This document shows positions 41,559-49,188 of a stretch of DNA of 55,219 nt, one piece after another. Under the pieces are notes generated by a model that searched no databases, had not been told where the DNA came from, and worked only from the letters and a program-made list of their open reading frames with translations. The DNA is taken from the NCBI GenBank assembly GCA_016928865.1, contig JAFGJX010000034.1, positions 1 to 55,219 on the forward strand, in the 5' to 3' direction. The stretch is from Spirochaetota bacterium. GTDB taxonomy: Bacteria > Spirochaetota > UBA4802 > UBA5550. The position numbers and the translations under genes are program-made. How positions within the stretch are numbered: position 1 is the first letter of the stretch; every line of letters starts with the position of its first letter.

Positions 41559-41809
41559 TTCAGTAACCTCCTTCCCTGGATTCGTATCTATTCTTATTTT
41601 CGACAAAAATGAGATTCTTTAATAAAAAAAAATATTTTTTTTAATTTTTCACCCTGAGGAATTATTAATCTGCCTTTAATCAGGGCATAATATTATACAT
41701 ATAAATATATATTTATATATTATTTTTTATATTGTAAAAAATGCAACTCTATACTGGATGATTTCAGACCTGATGCGGCAGGGGCAGTCAATTAATAAGC
41801 GGCAATAAT

Positions 41810-42832
41810 CTACTGGTTTCTTTCTGCCAGATACTCGCGTATTCGATCCAGCAGCTCCGCAGTTGCTTCATGCGTGTCAAGGTTGACTACCACCGCCGCA
41901 TATTCCTTCTTCTGGAGTGAATGACGGTAGAGCGGATCATAGTATTTTTCAAGCATGACGCGTATGAATTCCCTGATATTGCCATCATCGTAAAGACCAA
42001 GCAGGGTGTCGGTAGTTTTTTGACCCAGCTTCGGCGCGAGGCCGTTGACAATCGCGGGAATGTTCTCGCCGTCGCAGTGGGCGCTGTATTCGCGATAGAT
42101 GATGTCGACACGGCGATCGAGGGGGGTGTCAATGTAAATAACGGGCGACACGCCCATGATCCGGTACAGTCCTTCCGGAACATGAAGGTTGCCGATCTTC
42201 CTGGATTCCCCCTCTATGACGCAGAACGCCTCCCCTGCGAGTTTTCCCAACCGCTCCAGGAGAAGGCTCTCCAGCCGCTTCTGAGAATTCTGTTCGATGC
42301 CGATGCCGCCGAACACCGAGCTGCGGTGACCCGCCATCCACTCCAGGTCGATGGCGCAGGAAAGACGGCGAATAATCTCGGTTTTACCCGCGCCGGTGAG
42401 GCCCTGGAGGACGAAGAGCGGCCAGGGTAGTGAAAGCGATTCCAGGCTCTTCATAACGTAATGCCGGTAGCCTTTATAGCCGTCCTTCAGCCGGTATACC
42501 CGCAGCCCGATCGAGTCAAGCAGCGAGGCCAGGGATCCCGACCGCATGCCGCCGCGGGCGCACAGGAGGATTATGTTTTTCTCACGGTAGCAGAGGAACG
42601 AGCCGACCAGGTCATCGAGCTTCCCGCCCACGATGGAAGTGCCCCGCATGATCGCCTCGTCGCGCCCCGCGGCCCTGTAAAGCGTGCCAACCTCTTTACG
42701 CTCGCGATCGTCGAAAAGGGGGAGGTTCACCGATCCGGGAACATGGTCTTCCCTGAATTCCTCAGGCGATCGGACGTCCACGTACACGCTGTCGGGGATG
42801 GCCAGTGATTCTGGATACGATATCACATTCAT
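41810..42832 (-). CDS. selU: tRNA 2-selenouridine synthase (SelU/MnmH/YbbB)
   Basis: A 340-residue enzyme that converts 2-thiouridine at the wobble position of certain tRNAs to 2-selenouridine, using selenophosphate, through a geranylated intermediate. Residues 1-130 are a rhodanese domain with catalytic Cys91 in LLCARGGMRSGS, the family signature. A P-loop domain follows with GLTGAGKT at 144-151, also characteristic of this family. The length is slightly short but all blocks are present. Its presence implies that selenophosphate synthase (selD) exists elsewhere in the genome. It is 31 nt downstream of the Nudix-like gene. Confidence 0.93.
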   Translation of the reverse strand: MNVISYPESLAIPDSVYVDVRSPEEFREDHVPGSVNLPLFDDRERKEVGTLYRAAGRDEAIMRGTSIVGGKLDDLVGSFLCYREKNIILLCARGGMRSGSLASLLDSIGLRVYRLKDGYKGYRHYVMKSLESLSLPWPLFVLQGLTGAGKTEIIRRLSCAIDLEWMAGHRSSVFGGIGIEQNSQKRLESLLLERLGKLAGEAFCVIEGESRKIGNLHVPEGLYRIMGVSPVIYIDTPLDRRVDIIYREYSAHCDGENIPAIVNGLAPKLGQKTTDTLLGLYDDGNIREFIRVMLEKYYDPLYRHSLQKKEYAAVVVNLDTHEATAELLDRIREYLAERNQ

Positions 42833-42863
42833 TGCTTTTTCAAAGCCTTCGGGCGGCCGTGGT

Positions 42864-43544
42864 TTACAGGCCGGGCATCCTGACGGTTACGGATCCCGTG
42901 CCCGCCAGCTCCTCGATTGCGGCCATTACCACGCGCATGTAGGCGTGCATGGACAGGTGAAAAAGCTGCGGGTGGAAATCGCTCCGGGAGACGCTCCGGC
43001 GCACGCGTCCCGTACCGTTAAAGCCCTCTATGTCAAAACACGCGTTTCCGGCGATGATCTTCCTCAGGCTGTCGATGCCCACCGCGTAGATGCCCGCGAC
43101 CTCGCCGTCGCTGAAGCGGAACCGGTGCAGCTCCCGGTCGTCGTTGAGAAGATATACATGCTGGATTTCCCGCTGAAAGAGCGCGCCCGTGCGTTCTTCA
43201 TACCGGTACCAGCCCAGGTCTATCAGATTGCGCTCATCGGGGAGTATGCCGATCTCTTCCTCCGCCTCCTTGAGCACCTTGTTGCCGCCGTACCCGAAGG
43301 GCACGTGGCCGCCCACGGTGATGTCAAGGCAGTCAGGGTAATTTTCCTTGTGCGCCGCGCGCTGCTGAAACAGGATCTCCGGCACGGGACGATCGTTCCG
43401 CACAACCCAGAGATGGACCGCTTCATGCGGCGTTCCGTTCCGGTGGGCATCGTCGCGCAGCACAGAGCCTCCCGTGGGGAACCCTGTTTCCCAGTCCCAT
43501 ATCTCCAGCATTTCGCCGGTGCCCGATGTGGAAGTGATTGTCAT
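42864..43544 (-). CDS. Nudix-like hydrolase with an altered Nudix box
   Basis: A 226-residue protein of the Nudix fold (WDWETGFPTGGSVLRDDAHRNGTPHEAVHLWV, then ILFQQRAAHKENYPDCLDITVGGHVPFG). It resembles the isopentenyl-diphosphate-isomerase/YfcD type. The Nudix box keeps the KEAEEEIGI end (Arg changed to Lys), but the first glutamate position is Tyr or Gly and the spacing seems one residue short. Metal binding may therefore be weakened or altered. The substrate is unknown. It is followed 31 nt later by selU and may share a transcript with it. Confidence 0.8.
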   Translation of the reverse strand: MTITSTSGTGEMLEIWDWETGFPTGGSVLRDDAHRNGTPHEAVHLWVVRNDRPVPEILFQQRAAHKENYPDCLDITVGGHVPFGYGGNKVLKEAEEEIGILPDERNLIDLGWYRYEERTGALFQREIQHVYLLNDDRELHRFRFSDGEVAGIYAVGIDSLRKIIAGNACFDIEGFNGTGRVRRSVSRSDFHPQLFHLSMHAYMRVVMAAIEELAGTGSVTVRMPGL

Positions 43545-43741
43545 GCGGCATGCACGTCCTGAATCTGTCTCATCGATGGAGCTACGGCCATGTATTCGCT
43601 CCGGCGGCGCGTTTCGCCCTTCGCTACGGAAAGCCTGATGGTGAATTGATTAATATCCTGTCCGCTCCTGACAAGCTTTTTTTATTGAAAATACGCCGGT
43701 AAAACACCGATATTGTCAATGTATACTCACGCAGAGGGATT

Positions 43742-44725
43742 ATGTCTGAAAAAAAAGGGAAAAACGGGGAATGGGACCAGGAAATGGTAGAGATTGACTT
43801 TCAGGACGCGGCCGGCACCGGGGTTTCACGTCAGCCCCGCGCTGACCTGCAGCGGCGCGGCGGGAGGATTTTTCCGGTTGGCATATTCCTGCTCCTCCTT
43901 CTGGTTGAATCAATCATCGCCGCGGGCGCCAGCGCCGCGTATTTCTTCTACGCCGGCAGGAGCGGAATTGCGGCGATTGAATCGTATACCCGGTCTTACT
44001 CCCTGCCCCTGGCGGAGGCCTTCGGCGCCATGACGGAAATGTGCTACCGCACAAAAAACTACCGGCGCCTTCGCGCCCTGTTCCGGGAAAAAATCGAGCA
44101 GAACATGATTGGAGAAGCGTTCGTCGTCCTCAACAACGGAAAGCTGATCGCCCATTCCGATCCTGGGATTGAAAAAAAGCTCAGGGGGAACCTGGCGGGG
44201 GACGAGTTCTCATACAACCTTGACCTCATATTGCGCCCGGCGAAACGGAAGAGCAAGGACGTCCTGTTCACCGATTACAACATACCGTCGATGCGGGTCC
44301 CCTATAAGCGCGATGTGCGCGCCGCGCTGAAGAGATATTTCTACGCGGGCATCGATACGACCGGATGGCTCGTGAGCCGCGCCGTGTTCGGCAAGAAGAA
44401 GCCGGTCGGCGTCGTGGCCTTCATCGTCAGCAAGGAACGCGTCTTCACATTTCTCTCGGATCACGCGCGCAGGAGCCTTCGCATTCTCCAGGTCTCCCTC
44501 GCGGTCGCAGCGGCCGTTTCCCTGATGATATCGCTCGTGGTATTTTTACGCTACCGGAGCATCCAGAGGCGCGCGTACGGCCTACCGGCGTTCGGGGCCG
44601 CGGGCCGGAATGAAGGCCCGATCGTCATCAGGATCGCTGATGAGGAGGAGCCTGCCGTGACCTCATTTGCCCCCGCGGGCGCATCGTCACAACGGACGAT
44701 CAAAGACGCAATACCGGAAGAGTAA
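43742..44725 (+). CDS. two-span membrane protein with periplasmic sensor-like domain
   Basis: A 327-residue protein with a basic/acidic N-terminal tail, one helix at about 44-70, a periplasmic domain of about 170 residues and a second helix at about 243-268, then a 55-residue cytoplasmic tail. The periplasmic domain has AFVVLNNGKLIAHSDPGIEKKLRG, which recalls PAS-like/Cache sensor domains. There is no HAMP, kinase or GGDEF domain, so it would need a partner for output. The STAS/zinc-ribbon gene begins 13 nt downstream. The pair may be a sensor and its cytoplasmic switch; this is inference. Confidence 0.72.
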   Translation: MSEKKGKNGEWDQEMVEIDFQDAAGTGVSRQPRADLQRRGGRIFPVGIFLLLLLVESIIAAGASAAYFFYAGRSGIAAIESYTRSYSLPLAEAFGAMTEMCYRTKNYRRLRALFREKIEQNMIGEAFVVLNNGKLIAHSDPGIEKKLRGNLAGDEFSYNLDLILRPAKRKSKDVLFTDYNIPSMRVPYKRDVRAALKRYFYAGIDTTGWLVSRAVFGKKKPVGVVAFIVSKERVFTFLSDHARRSLRILQVSLAVAAAVSLMISLVVFLRYRSIQRRAYGLPAFGAAGRNEGPIVIRIADEEEPAVTSFAPAGASSQRTIKDAIPEE

Positions 44726-44738
44726 AAGGAGTAGCGCC

Positions 44739-45512
44739 GTGGTTATCAAGCATGCGGAAGTAATGGACAACCGGGTGGCGGTCGTCGATATCGAGGGTCC
44801 CCTTGACAGCTACACCAGCCCCGACTTCGAGGATTACGTCAACCTGCTTCTCGAAAAGAACATCGTCTTTATACTGTTTGACGCCGCACGGATGGAATAC
44901 GTGAGCTCGGAGGGGATCGGCCTCCTGCTATTTTTGCAGAAGAAGATATCGGAAGCAAACGGCTTTTTCGTCATCTTCAATCTCCAGGACGAGATACAGG
45001 CGCTCTATTCCCTGCTCGGGTTCGACAAGATATTCCGCATCGTCCCGTCGCGCGCCGAGGCGCTCCAGATGATGGACCGGCAGATCGAGCTCCGCGACAG
45101 CGGGTTCTCCGACGAAGGCGACGCCGGGGAACCGGAGGAACCCGCCGTCGAGATCGCCGTCCCTCCAGCGCCGGAGGCAGCGCCGCGGGCGCAGCCTCCG
45201 GAGGCGGCCCCCGTGGCGGCAGAAGAGCCCGCGCCCCGCTCGAAAGTTGTCGCCTGCTCCACATGCAGGTCGCAGGTCCGCGTTGATCATGACGGCGACT
45301 ACCTCTGCCCCCACTGCGGCACTGAATTCACGGTAACCGGCATGGATCCGGCCTCGCGCCCCGCAACCGCAACGGGCGAGGGTTTCGGCCCGCTCATCGT
45401 CGAGTGCGCACAATGCAAGGGCCTCATCCGGGTTAAAAAGCCGGGCGCCTACCGCTGCGCCGACTGCGGCGCGAAATTCACGGTTTCTCCGGACCTGGCT
45501 GTGAAGTTTTAA
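44739..45512 (+). CDS. STAS-domain protein with two C-terminal zinc ribbons
   Basis: A 257-residue protein. Residues 1-108 are a STAS domain (VAVVDIEGPLDSYTSPDFEDYV and EYVSSEGIGLLLFL), with Ser56/Ser57 at the usual phosphorylation site. Residues 120-168 are a Pro/Ala/Glu-rich linker. Two zinc ribbons follow: Cys173, 176, 190, 193 (ACSTC and LCPHCGTEF) and Cys223, 226, 240, 243 (ECAQC and RCADCGAKF). The GTG at 44739 is chosen because AGGAG at 44727-44731 lies 7 nt upstream. Joining STAS to zinc ribbons is unusual. Ribbons might bind nucleic acid or a partner such as RNA polymerase. Confidence 0.88.
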   Translation: MVIKHAEVMDNRVAVVDIEGPLDSYTSPDFEDYVNLLLEKNIVFILFDAARMEYVSSEGIGLLLFLQKKISEANGFFVIFNLQDEIQALYSLLGFDKIFRIVPSRAEALQMMDRQIELRDSGFSDEGDAGEPEEPAVEIAVPPAPEAAPRAQPPEAAPVAAEEPAPRSKVVACSTCRSQVRVDHDGDYLCPHCGTEFTVTGMDPASRPATATGEGFGPLIVECAQCKGLIRVKKPGAYRCADCGAKFTVSPDLAVKF

Positions 45513-45536
45513 GGCCAGCGCTCATTCGATCATTGC

Positions 45537-45567
45537 AAAATGGCGGGCTCCTGTTCCCGCCATTTTT
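45537..45567 (+). terminator. terminator after the STAS/zinc-ribbon gene
   Basis: A perfect 11-bp stem AAAATGGCGGG (45537-45547) with CCCGCCATTTT (45556-45566) around CTCCTGTT, running into T residues. It closes the two-gene unit of sensor and STAS protein. Confidence 0.88.
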
Positions 45568-45746
45568 ATGCCTGGCCATAGAAAAATCTCCAAACGCAGA
45601 CACGCTCATATTGAAGATTCCATTCACGTCCACGCGATGCCTCGGGACCGGCTCACACCATCGGCCGGCAATTTTTCTAATGGACAGGGGCGCCAGCTTA
45701 TTGTAGACTGCGGTGAGGTCGGCCCCCGTGCGATGGGGCCGCATTA

Positions 45747-46502
45747 ATGGATGACCAGATGAACAGGGCATCATCAGCCAACCCGCTTTTCCGCCTCGGG
45801 AACGTGGACCGCGTACCGGAAGGCATCACCTGCGTGGTTACCGCGCACGGGGACGCGCGCAGTGATCGTTCGTGCCAGCGCATCCTGTTCCGGGATGCGG
45901 ACAGGACAATAGCCTATGAGCTTCCCGAGGCCGATTTTACCGGCATCCTCAGGGAAAACGAATACCGGTTTAAAAAAATACTCGCGATCTGCATGGCGGT
46001 CGGGCCGCACGAAGAGATCGACATACCCGTGGTGTTCCCTGTCGCGTCCGAGCGCCGCGCCTGCCCGGAGAACGCCATACAGGTCTTCACGGACGGGAGC
46101 CTCTCAGCCACAGGAACCGGCGGCTGGGCAGGCATCATCGTGTACAGTCAGGACGAGATCGTTGAAAAGGCCGGGAGCGAGTGCGGCAGCTCCAGCAATA
46201 GGGCCGAGCTCCTCGCCGTGGTGAGGACCCTGGACTGCGTGGAGCCGTCCGGGCCGGTTGTCGTGCACACGGACAGCAGGTACGTGATCAGGGGGGCCGA
46301 GGTATGGCTCGCCAACTGGGAGAGGAACGGGTATTTCACCGCACTGAACCGGCCGGTAAAGAACCGCGACCTGTGGGAGTCGGTTGCCGCAATCATGAAA
46401 AGACGCGACGTCTATTTCCGGTGGGTCTCATCGTCAGGGGACAGCGGGTTTCACCGGCGCTGCGACCTCCTCGCCCGGGAAATGTCGCTGTCCCGGGCTT
46501 GA
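45747..46502 (+). CDS. RNase HI-domain protein with an extra N-terminal domain
   Basis: A 251-residue protein. Residues 111-248 are an RNase HI domain with catalytic Asp116 (IQVFTDGSLS), Glu154 (SSNRAELLAVV), Asp176 (VVVHTDSRYV) and Asp240 (RRCDLLARE), so it is probably active on RNA-DNA hybrids. The second part lacks the basic protrusion of Escherichia coli RNase HI. The N-terminal 105 residues (RLGNVDRVPEGITCVVTAHGD, RENEYRFKKILAICMAV) do not match the known hybrid-binding domain. The ATG at 45747 has no strong ribosome site. It is monocistronic with a terminator downstream. Confidence 0.85.
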   Translation: MDDQMNRASSANPLFRLGNVDRVPEGITCVVTAHGDARSDRSCQRILFRDADRTIAYELPEADFTGILRENEYRFKKILAICMAVGPHEEIDIPVVFPVASERRACPENAIQVFTDGSLSATGTGGWAGIIVYSQDEIVEKAGSECGSSSNRAELLAVVRTLDCVEPSGPVVVHTDSRYVIRGAEVWLANWERNGYFTALNRPVKNRDLWESVAAIMKRRDVYFRWVSSSGDSGFHRRCDLLAREMSLSRA

Positions 46503-46558
46503 TCAAAACACCGTTAAATCATGCGAGGGAGTGAAACCGCATCAGTTAATAATTGCAT

Positions 46559-46594
46559 AAAAAGCGTGCACGCACCTGGCAGGGGCGCTTTTTT
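46559..46594 (+). terminator. terminator after the RNase HI gene
   Basis: An 8-bp stem AAAAAGCG (46559-46566) with CGCTTTTT (46586-46593) runs into further T residues. The 19-nt loop is long, but the T-run is clear. Confidence 0.65.
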
Positions 46595-46687
46595 ATCTTG
46601 AAAACCAGAATAAAACCCGAATATGCACATAAATTTTCATTTTTATCCACAATTTCCCCTGAATATCTAAAAATAACTGAAAACCCG

Positions 46688-46716
46688 TTGACGCAGGCCG
46701 GGTATTTCACTATATT
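46688..46716 (+). promoter_or_regulatory. promoter of the cold-shock gene
   Basis: TTGACG at 46688-46693 and TATATT at 46711-46716 with the optimal 17-nt spacer. The start codon at 46848 is about 125 nt past the expected transcription start, so the mRNA has a long AU-rich leader, as many cold-shock genes do. Confidence 0.75.
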
Positions 46717-46847
46717 GCCTCCAACTGAATAGTTTCATAAATCCTTCAATTTTCTTACCCTCGAGTTTAATCCTGGCTTAAGTAATTGCAGTTTTGATGA
46801 GTCTTATTCTTCGGGCAAGTCCCGCATCATTTTACAGGAGTTTTTGT

Positions 46848-47051
46848 ATGGCTAAAGGAACAGTCAAATGGTTCAACGAAAAGAAAGGTTTTGGATTTTT
46901 ATCGCACGATGATGGCACGGAGCTTTTCGTACATCACAGCGGCATAGCCGGAAACGGCTTCAAAACCCTCTACGAAGGAGACAGGGTTGAATTCGAGGTT
47001 GAAAAGGGCGACAAGGGTCCCCGCGCTGTATCGGTACGATCCGTCAGCTAA
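46848..47051 (+). CDS. cold-shock-domain protein (CspA family)
   Basis: A 67-residue single cold-shock domain with RNP1 KGFGFL ([20 protein letters not shown]) and RNP2 LFVHHS, the usual length for Csp proteins. These act as RNA or single-stranded-DNA chaperones. The start is ATG at 46848 with CAGGAG upstream; a longer frame from 46794 is not supported. The long leader and strong terminator frame it as a monocistronic unit. Confidence 0.97.
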   Translation: MAKGTVKWFNEKKGFGFLSHDDGTELFVHHSGIAGNGFKTLYEGDRVEFEVEKGDKGPRAVSVRSVS

Positions 47052-47071
47052 TATTCGCACCATGAATTATC

Positions 47072-47103
47072 AAAAACCCGGCCGGAAACGGCCGGGTTTT
47101 TTT
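47072..47103 (+). terminator. terminator after the cold-shock gene
   Basis: A perfect 12-bp stem AAAAACCCGGCC (47072-47083) with GGCCGGGTTTTT (47090-47101), and seven T in all, 21 nt past the stop codon. Confidence 0.92.
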
Positions 47104-47246
47104 GTCTTGATTCTTCCGGATGGTCGATTAAAATTACCGGGAAAAAGAGAATAGCCTGTGCCATCCATTACCCTTGTAATGCGGCACACATCGCGATTAC
47201 TGCGGATTACGGATTGTATCTCCGGAGGCACAAAAACGCATTCGTC

Positions 47247-48026
47247 ATGAAAACATTTTCCGATGCGATAGAATTTGCAAACCGGCATCCGGTCTGCTTC
47301 CTCGCGACGATCGACGGGGACCGGCCGCGCGTGAGGGGGCTCCGGATGTGGCGGGCCGATGAGTCCGGTTTTTATTTCGCCAGCCCGGAGCGCAAGAATG
47401 TCATTCGCCAGATTGAGGTCAACCCGAATGTCGAGGTCTGCTTCTACCGCCATGGCAATGTCTGCAGCGACGCGGTTATGCTCAGGGTCGCCGGGAGGGT
47501 GCGGTTTGTCAGCGAGCAATTGCCCGTCCACCGAGGAGACGGGCTCCGGCGGGCCGGGCCGGTCATCTTCAAGATCATCGCTGGAGAAGCCCGCATCTGG
47601 AAGAGCTCGGATGGACTGTCCGGGGAGCGAACACTCCTGTTCGATATCAACGACGCCGCGGCGGCCCCTGACACAGACCGCTTCCTCTCATTCACGGAGG
47701 ATGAATACAGCTACCATCTTGACACGAGGAACATCCTGTATTGCACCTCCAGCGGGAAGCATTCCATCATTCACACAGAAACCCGGGATTACGAAGTGAC
47801 CCGCATGCTGAAAAACATCAAGGAGATGCTCCCGCACCAGTACTTCATGCGCATACAGAAGCGATATGTGGTGAACCTCGCGCATGTCGATCGCGTCGAA
47901 TACCTGGCCGGAGGAAGGTATATCGCTTATTTGAATGACGGGGACGACACCGTCCTGCCGGTGGGACGAAACTATGTCATGCCGCTGAAAGAGAAAATCG
48001 CCAGGCGCGTGCCGTTCGTTCCATAA
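47247..48026 (+). CDS. FMN split-barrel (pyridoxamine-oxidase-like) and LytTR fusion regulator
   Basis: A 259-residue protein. Residues 1-135 look like a pyridoxamine-phosphate-oxidase-like split barrel (EFANRHPVCFLATIDGDRPRVRGLRM, FYFASPERKNVIRQIEVNPNVEVCF), which usually binds FMN or F420. Residues 162-255 are a LytTR DNA-binding domain (KHSIIHTETRDYEV, NIKEMLPHQYFMRIQKRYVVNLAHV, VLPVGRNYVMPLKEKI). A flavin barrel joined to LytTR suggests a redox- or flavin-responsive regulator. The ATG at 47247 was chosen although CCGGAGG lies about 18 nt upstream; a TTG at 47214 is an alternative. The flavodoxin gene follows 98 nt downstream. Confidence 0.82.
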   Translation: MKTFSDAIEFANRHPVCFLATIDGDRPRVRGLRMWRADESGFYFASPERKNVIRQIEVNPNVEVCFYRHGNVCSDAVMLRVAGRVRFVSEQLPVHRGDGLRRAGPVIFKIIAGEARIWKSSDGLSGERTLLFDINDAAAAPDTDRFLSFTEDEYSYHLDTRNILYCTSSGKHSIIHTETRDYEVTRMLKNIKEMLPHQYFMRIQKRYVVNLAHVDRVEYLAGGRYIAYLNDGDDTVLPVGRNYVMPLKEKIARRVPFVP

Positions 48027-48124
48027 ATGTGTCGTTCATTCCGATCTATTTGACAATCTATCCCCGATATGATACTATCGTGACCGGAATCAGGCGTCCA
48101 CCACCTGTTGCGAAGGGGAGCACA

Positions 48125-48724
48125 ATGAAAAAAATATGCATCGTCTATTACTCCATATCGGGCTCAACGGCCGATATCGCCGGGATCCTCGGCCATGAGC
48201 TCGCGGCATCGGGCTTTTCCGTGGAGACGGCGAAGGCGTCCGATTCAATTGACCTGGGCCGTTTCGACGCGGTGATTATCGGCAGTCCCATGCACATGGG
48301 GAATGTGCGGCCGCCCATCAATGCCTTCATCCATACCCATGCCGATCAATTATCACGGAACAAGGTGTTTTTTTATTACTCGCTCCTCTATGTGACCAGG
48401 ATATCCAATATGCCGGATTTTACCATTCCCTGCCATGTCGATCCTTCGCTGGGGCTGAAAACAATTGAAAAAAAAGACGCCTCGGGGTTTGACCGGCATC
48501 ACTCGATGGACTATTACCTGAAAAGGCTGTACCACCAGTTCCGCGGCGTCAGGCTTGCGGGCGTCGCCTTTTTCAACGGGCGACTCAATATTCAAGCGCT
48601 GAGCCTGCCGGAGCGTATCTTCATGAATATCATAATCAGGCTGACCGCCAAGGAAAAGGAGGGGAATTTCCTGAACCCGGAGGCGGCGCGTGCCTGGACC
48701 AGGGATATTGCATCGCTCATGTAG
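48125..48724 (+). CDS. flavodoxin-domain protein (HemG-like)
   Basis: A 199-residue flavodoxin-fold protein. The N-terminal FMN phosphate loop is YYSISGSTADIA (residues 7-18) and the second FMN loop is IIGSPMHMGNVRPPINAF. The layout is similar to menaquinone-dependent protoporphyrinogen IX dehydrogenase HemG and to flavodoxin domains of reductases; the haem role is only a possibility. The ATG at 48125 has GGGGAG just upstream; a longer frame from 48029 has no support. It is preceded by the flavin-barrel/LytTR regulator, which could control it. Confidence 0.83.
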   Translation: MKKICIVYYSISGSTADIAGILGHELAASGFSVETAKASDSIDLGRFDAVIIGSPMHMGNVRPPINAFIHTHADQLSRNKVFFYYSLLYVTRISNMPDFTIPCHVDPSLGLKTIEKKDASGFDRHHSMDYYLKRLYHQFRGVRLAGVAFFNGRLNIQALSLPERIFMNIIIRLTAKEKEGNFLNPEAARAWTRDIASLM

Positions 48725-48765
48725 CGGACCAAAACTGAAAATTTTATCTTCACTCTGGAGGGTGT

Positions 48766-49146
48766 ATGGATTATATTCTTCTCATCGGTGCCGGATTCAA
48801 TTTCATCGGCGGGGTTTCCATCATCGGGTCGATATTCATAGATTACCCGTTCAGCTTCCCATCAATACGCGACGCCGGCGCGATCAATCCGCCGGACTAC
48901 ATGCTGTTCCGCCTGTTCACGGCCGGAACCGCGTTCTGCTTCGGCTCGATGTACATGTACCTGTACCGGCATCCGGAGTACGCAGTGCCGTTCCTTTATT
49001 TCGGGATGGCCCTGAAGTACTGGGCGTTCTTCGCTGCCCTTGTGGCGAGCGCCCGGTACCGACTGCCGAAGACCATTCTCATTAATTTTGGATGCTCGAA
49101 CCTGCTGGTCGCGGTACTGTTCACCGTGTACCTGCTGGCCCGGTAA
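48766..49146 (+). CDS. four-helix membrane protein of unknown function
   Basis: A 126-residue hydrophobic protein with about four membrane helices (residues 5-25, 46-65, 73-95 and 103-124). I do not recognise the family. It starts 41 nt downstream of the flavodoxin gene, with GGAGGGTGT just upstream of the ATG, so it is probably in the same operon. The C-terminal half contains tyrosine-rich helix ends (MYMYLYRHPEYAVPFLYFG). Confidence 0.72.
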   Translation: MDYILLIGAGFNFIGGVSIIGSIFIDYPFSFPSIRDAGAINPPDYMLFRLFTAGTAFCFGSMYMYLYRHPEYAVPFLYFGMALKYWAFFAALVASARYRLPKTILINFGCSNLLVAVLFTVYLLAR

Positions 49147-49188
49147 TGCGCGCAACGCGCGCGAACCGCAGGCCGGGGCGCACTCCTT

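Noticed and set aside
46643..46651. TTATCCACA, a perfect DnaA-box 9-mer upstream of the cold-shock gene
   Set aside because: A single copy is expected by chance in a window of this size; no cluster of boxes or other origin features.
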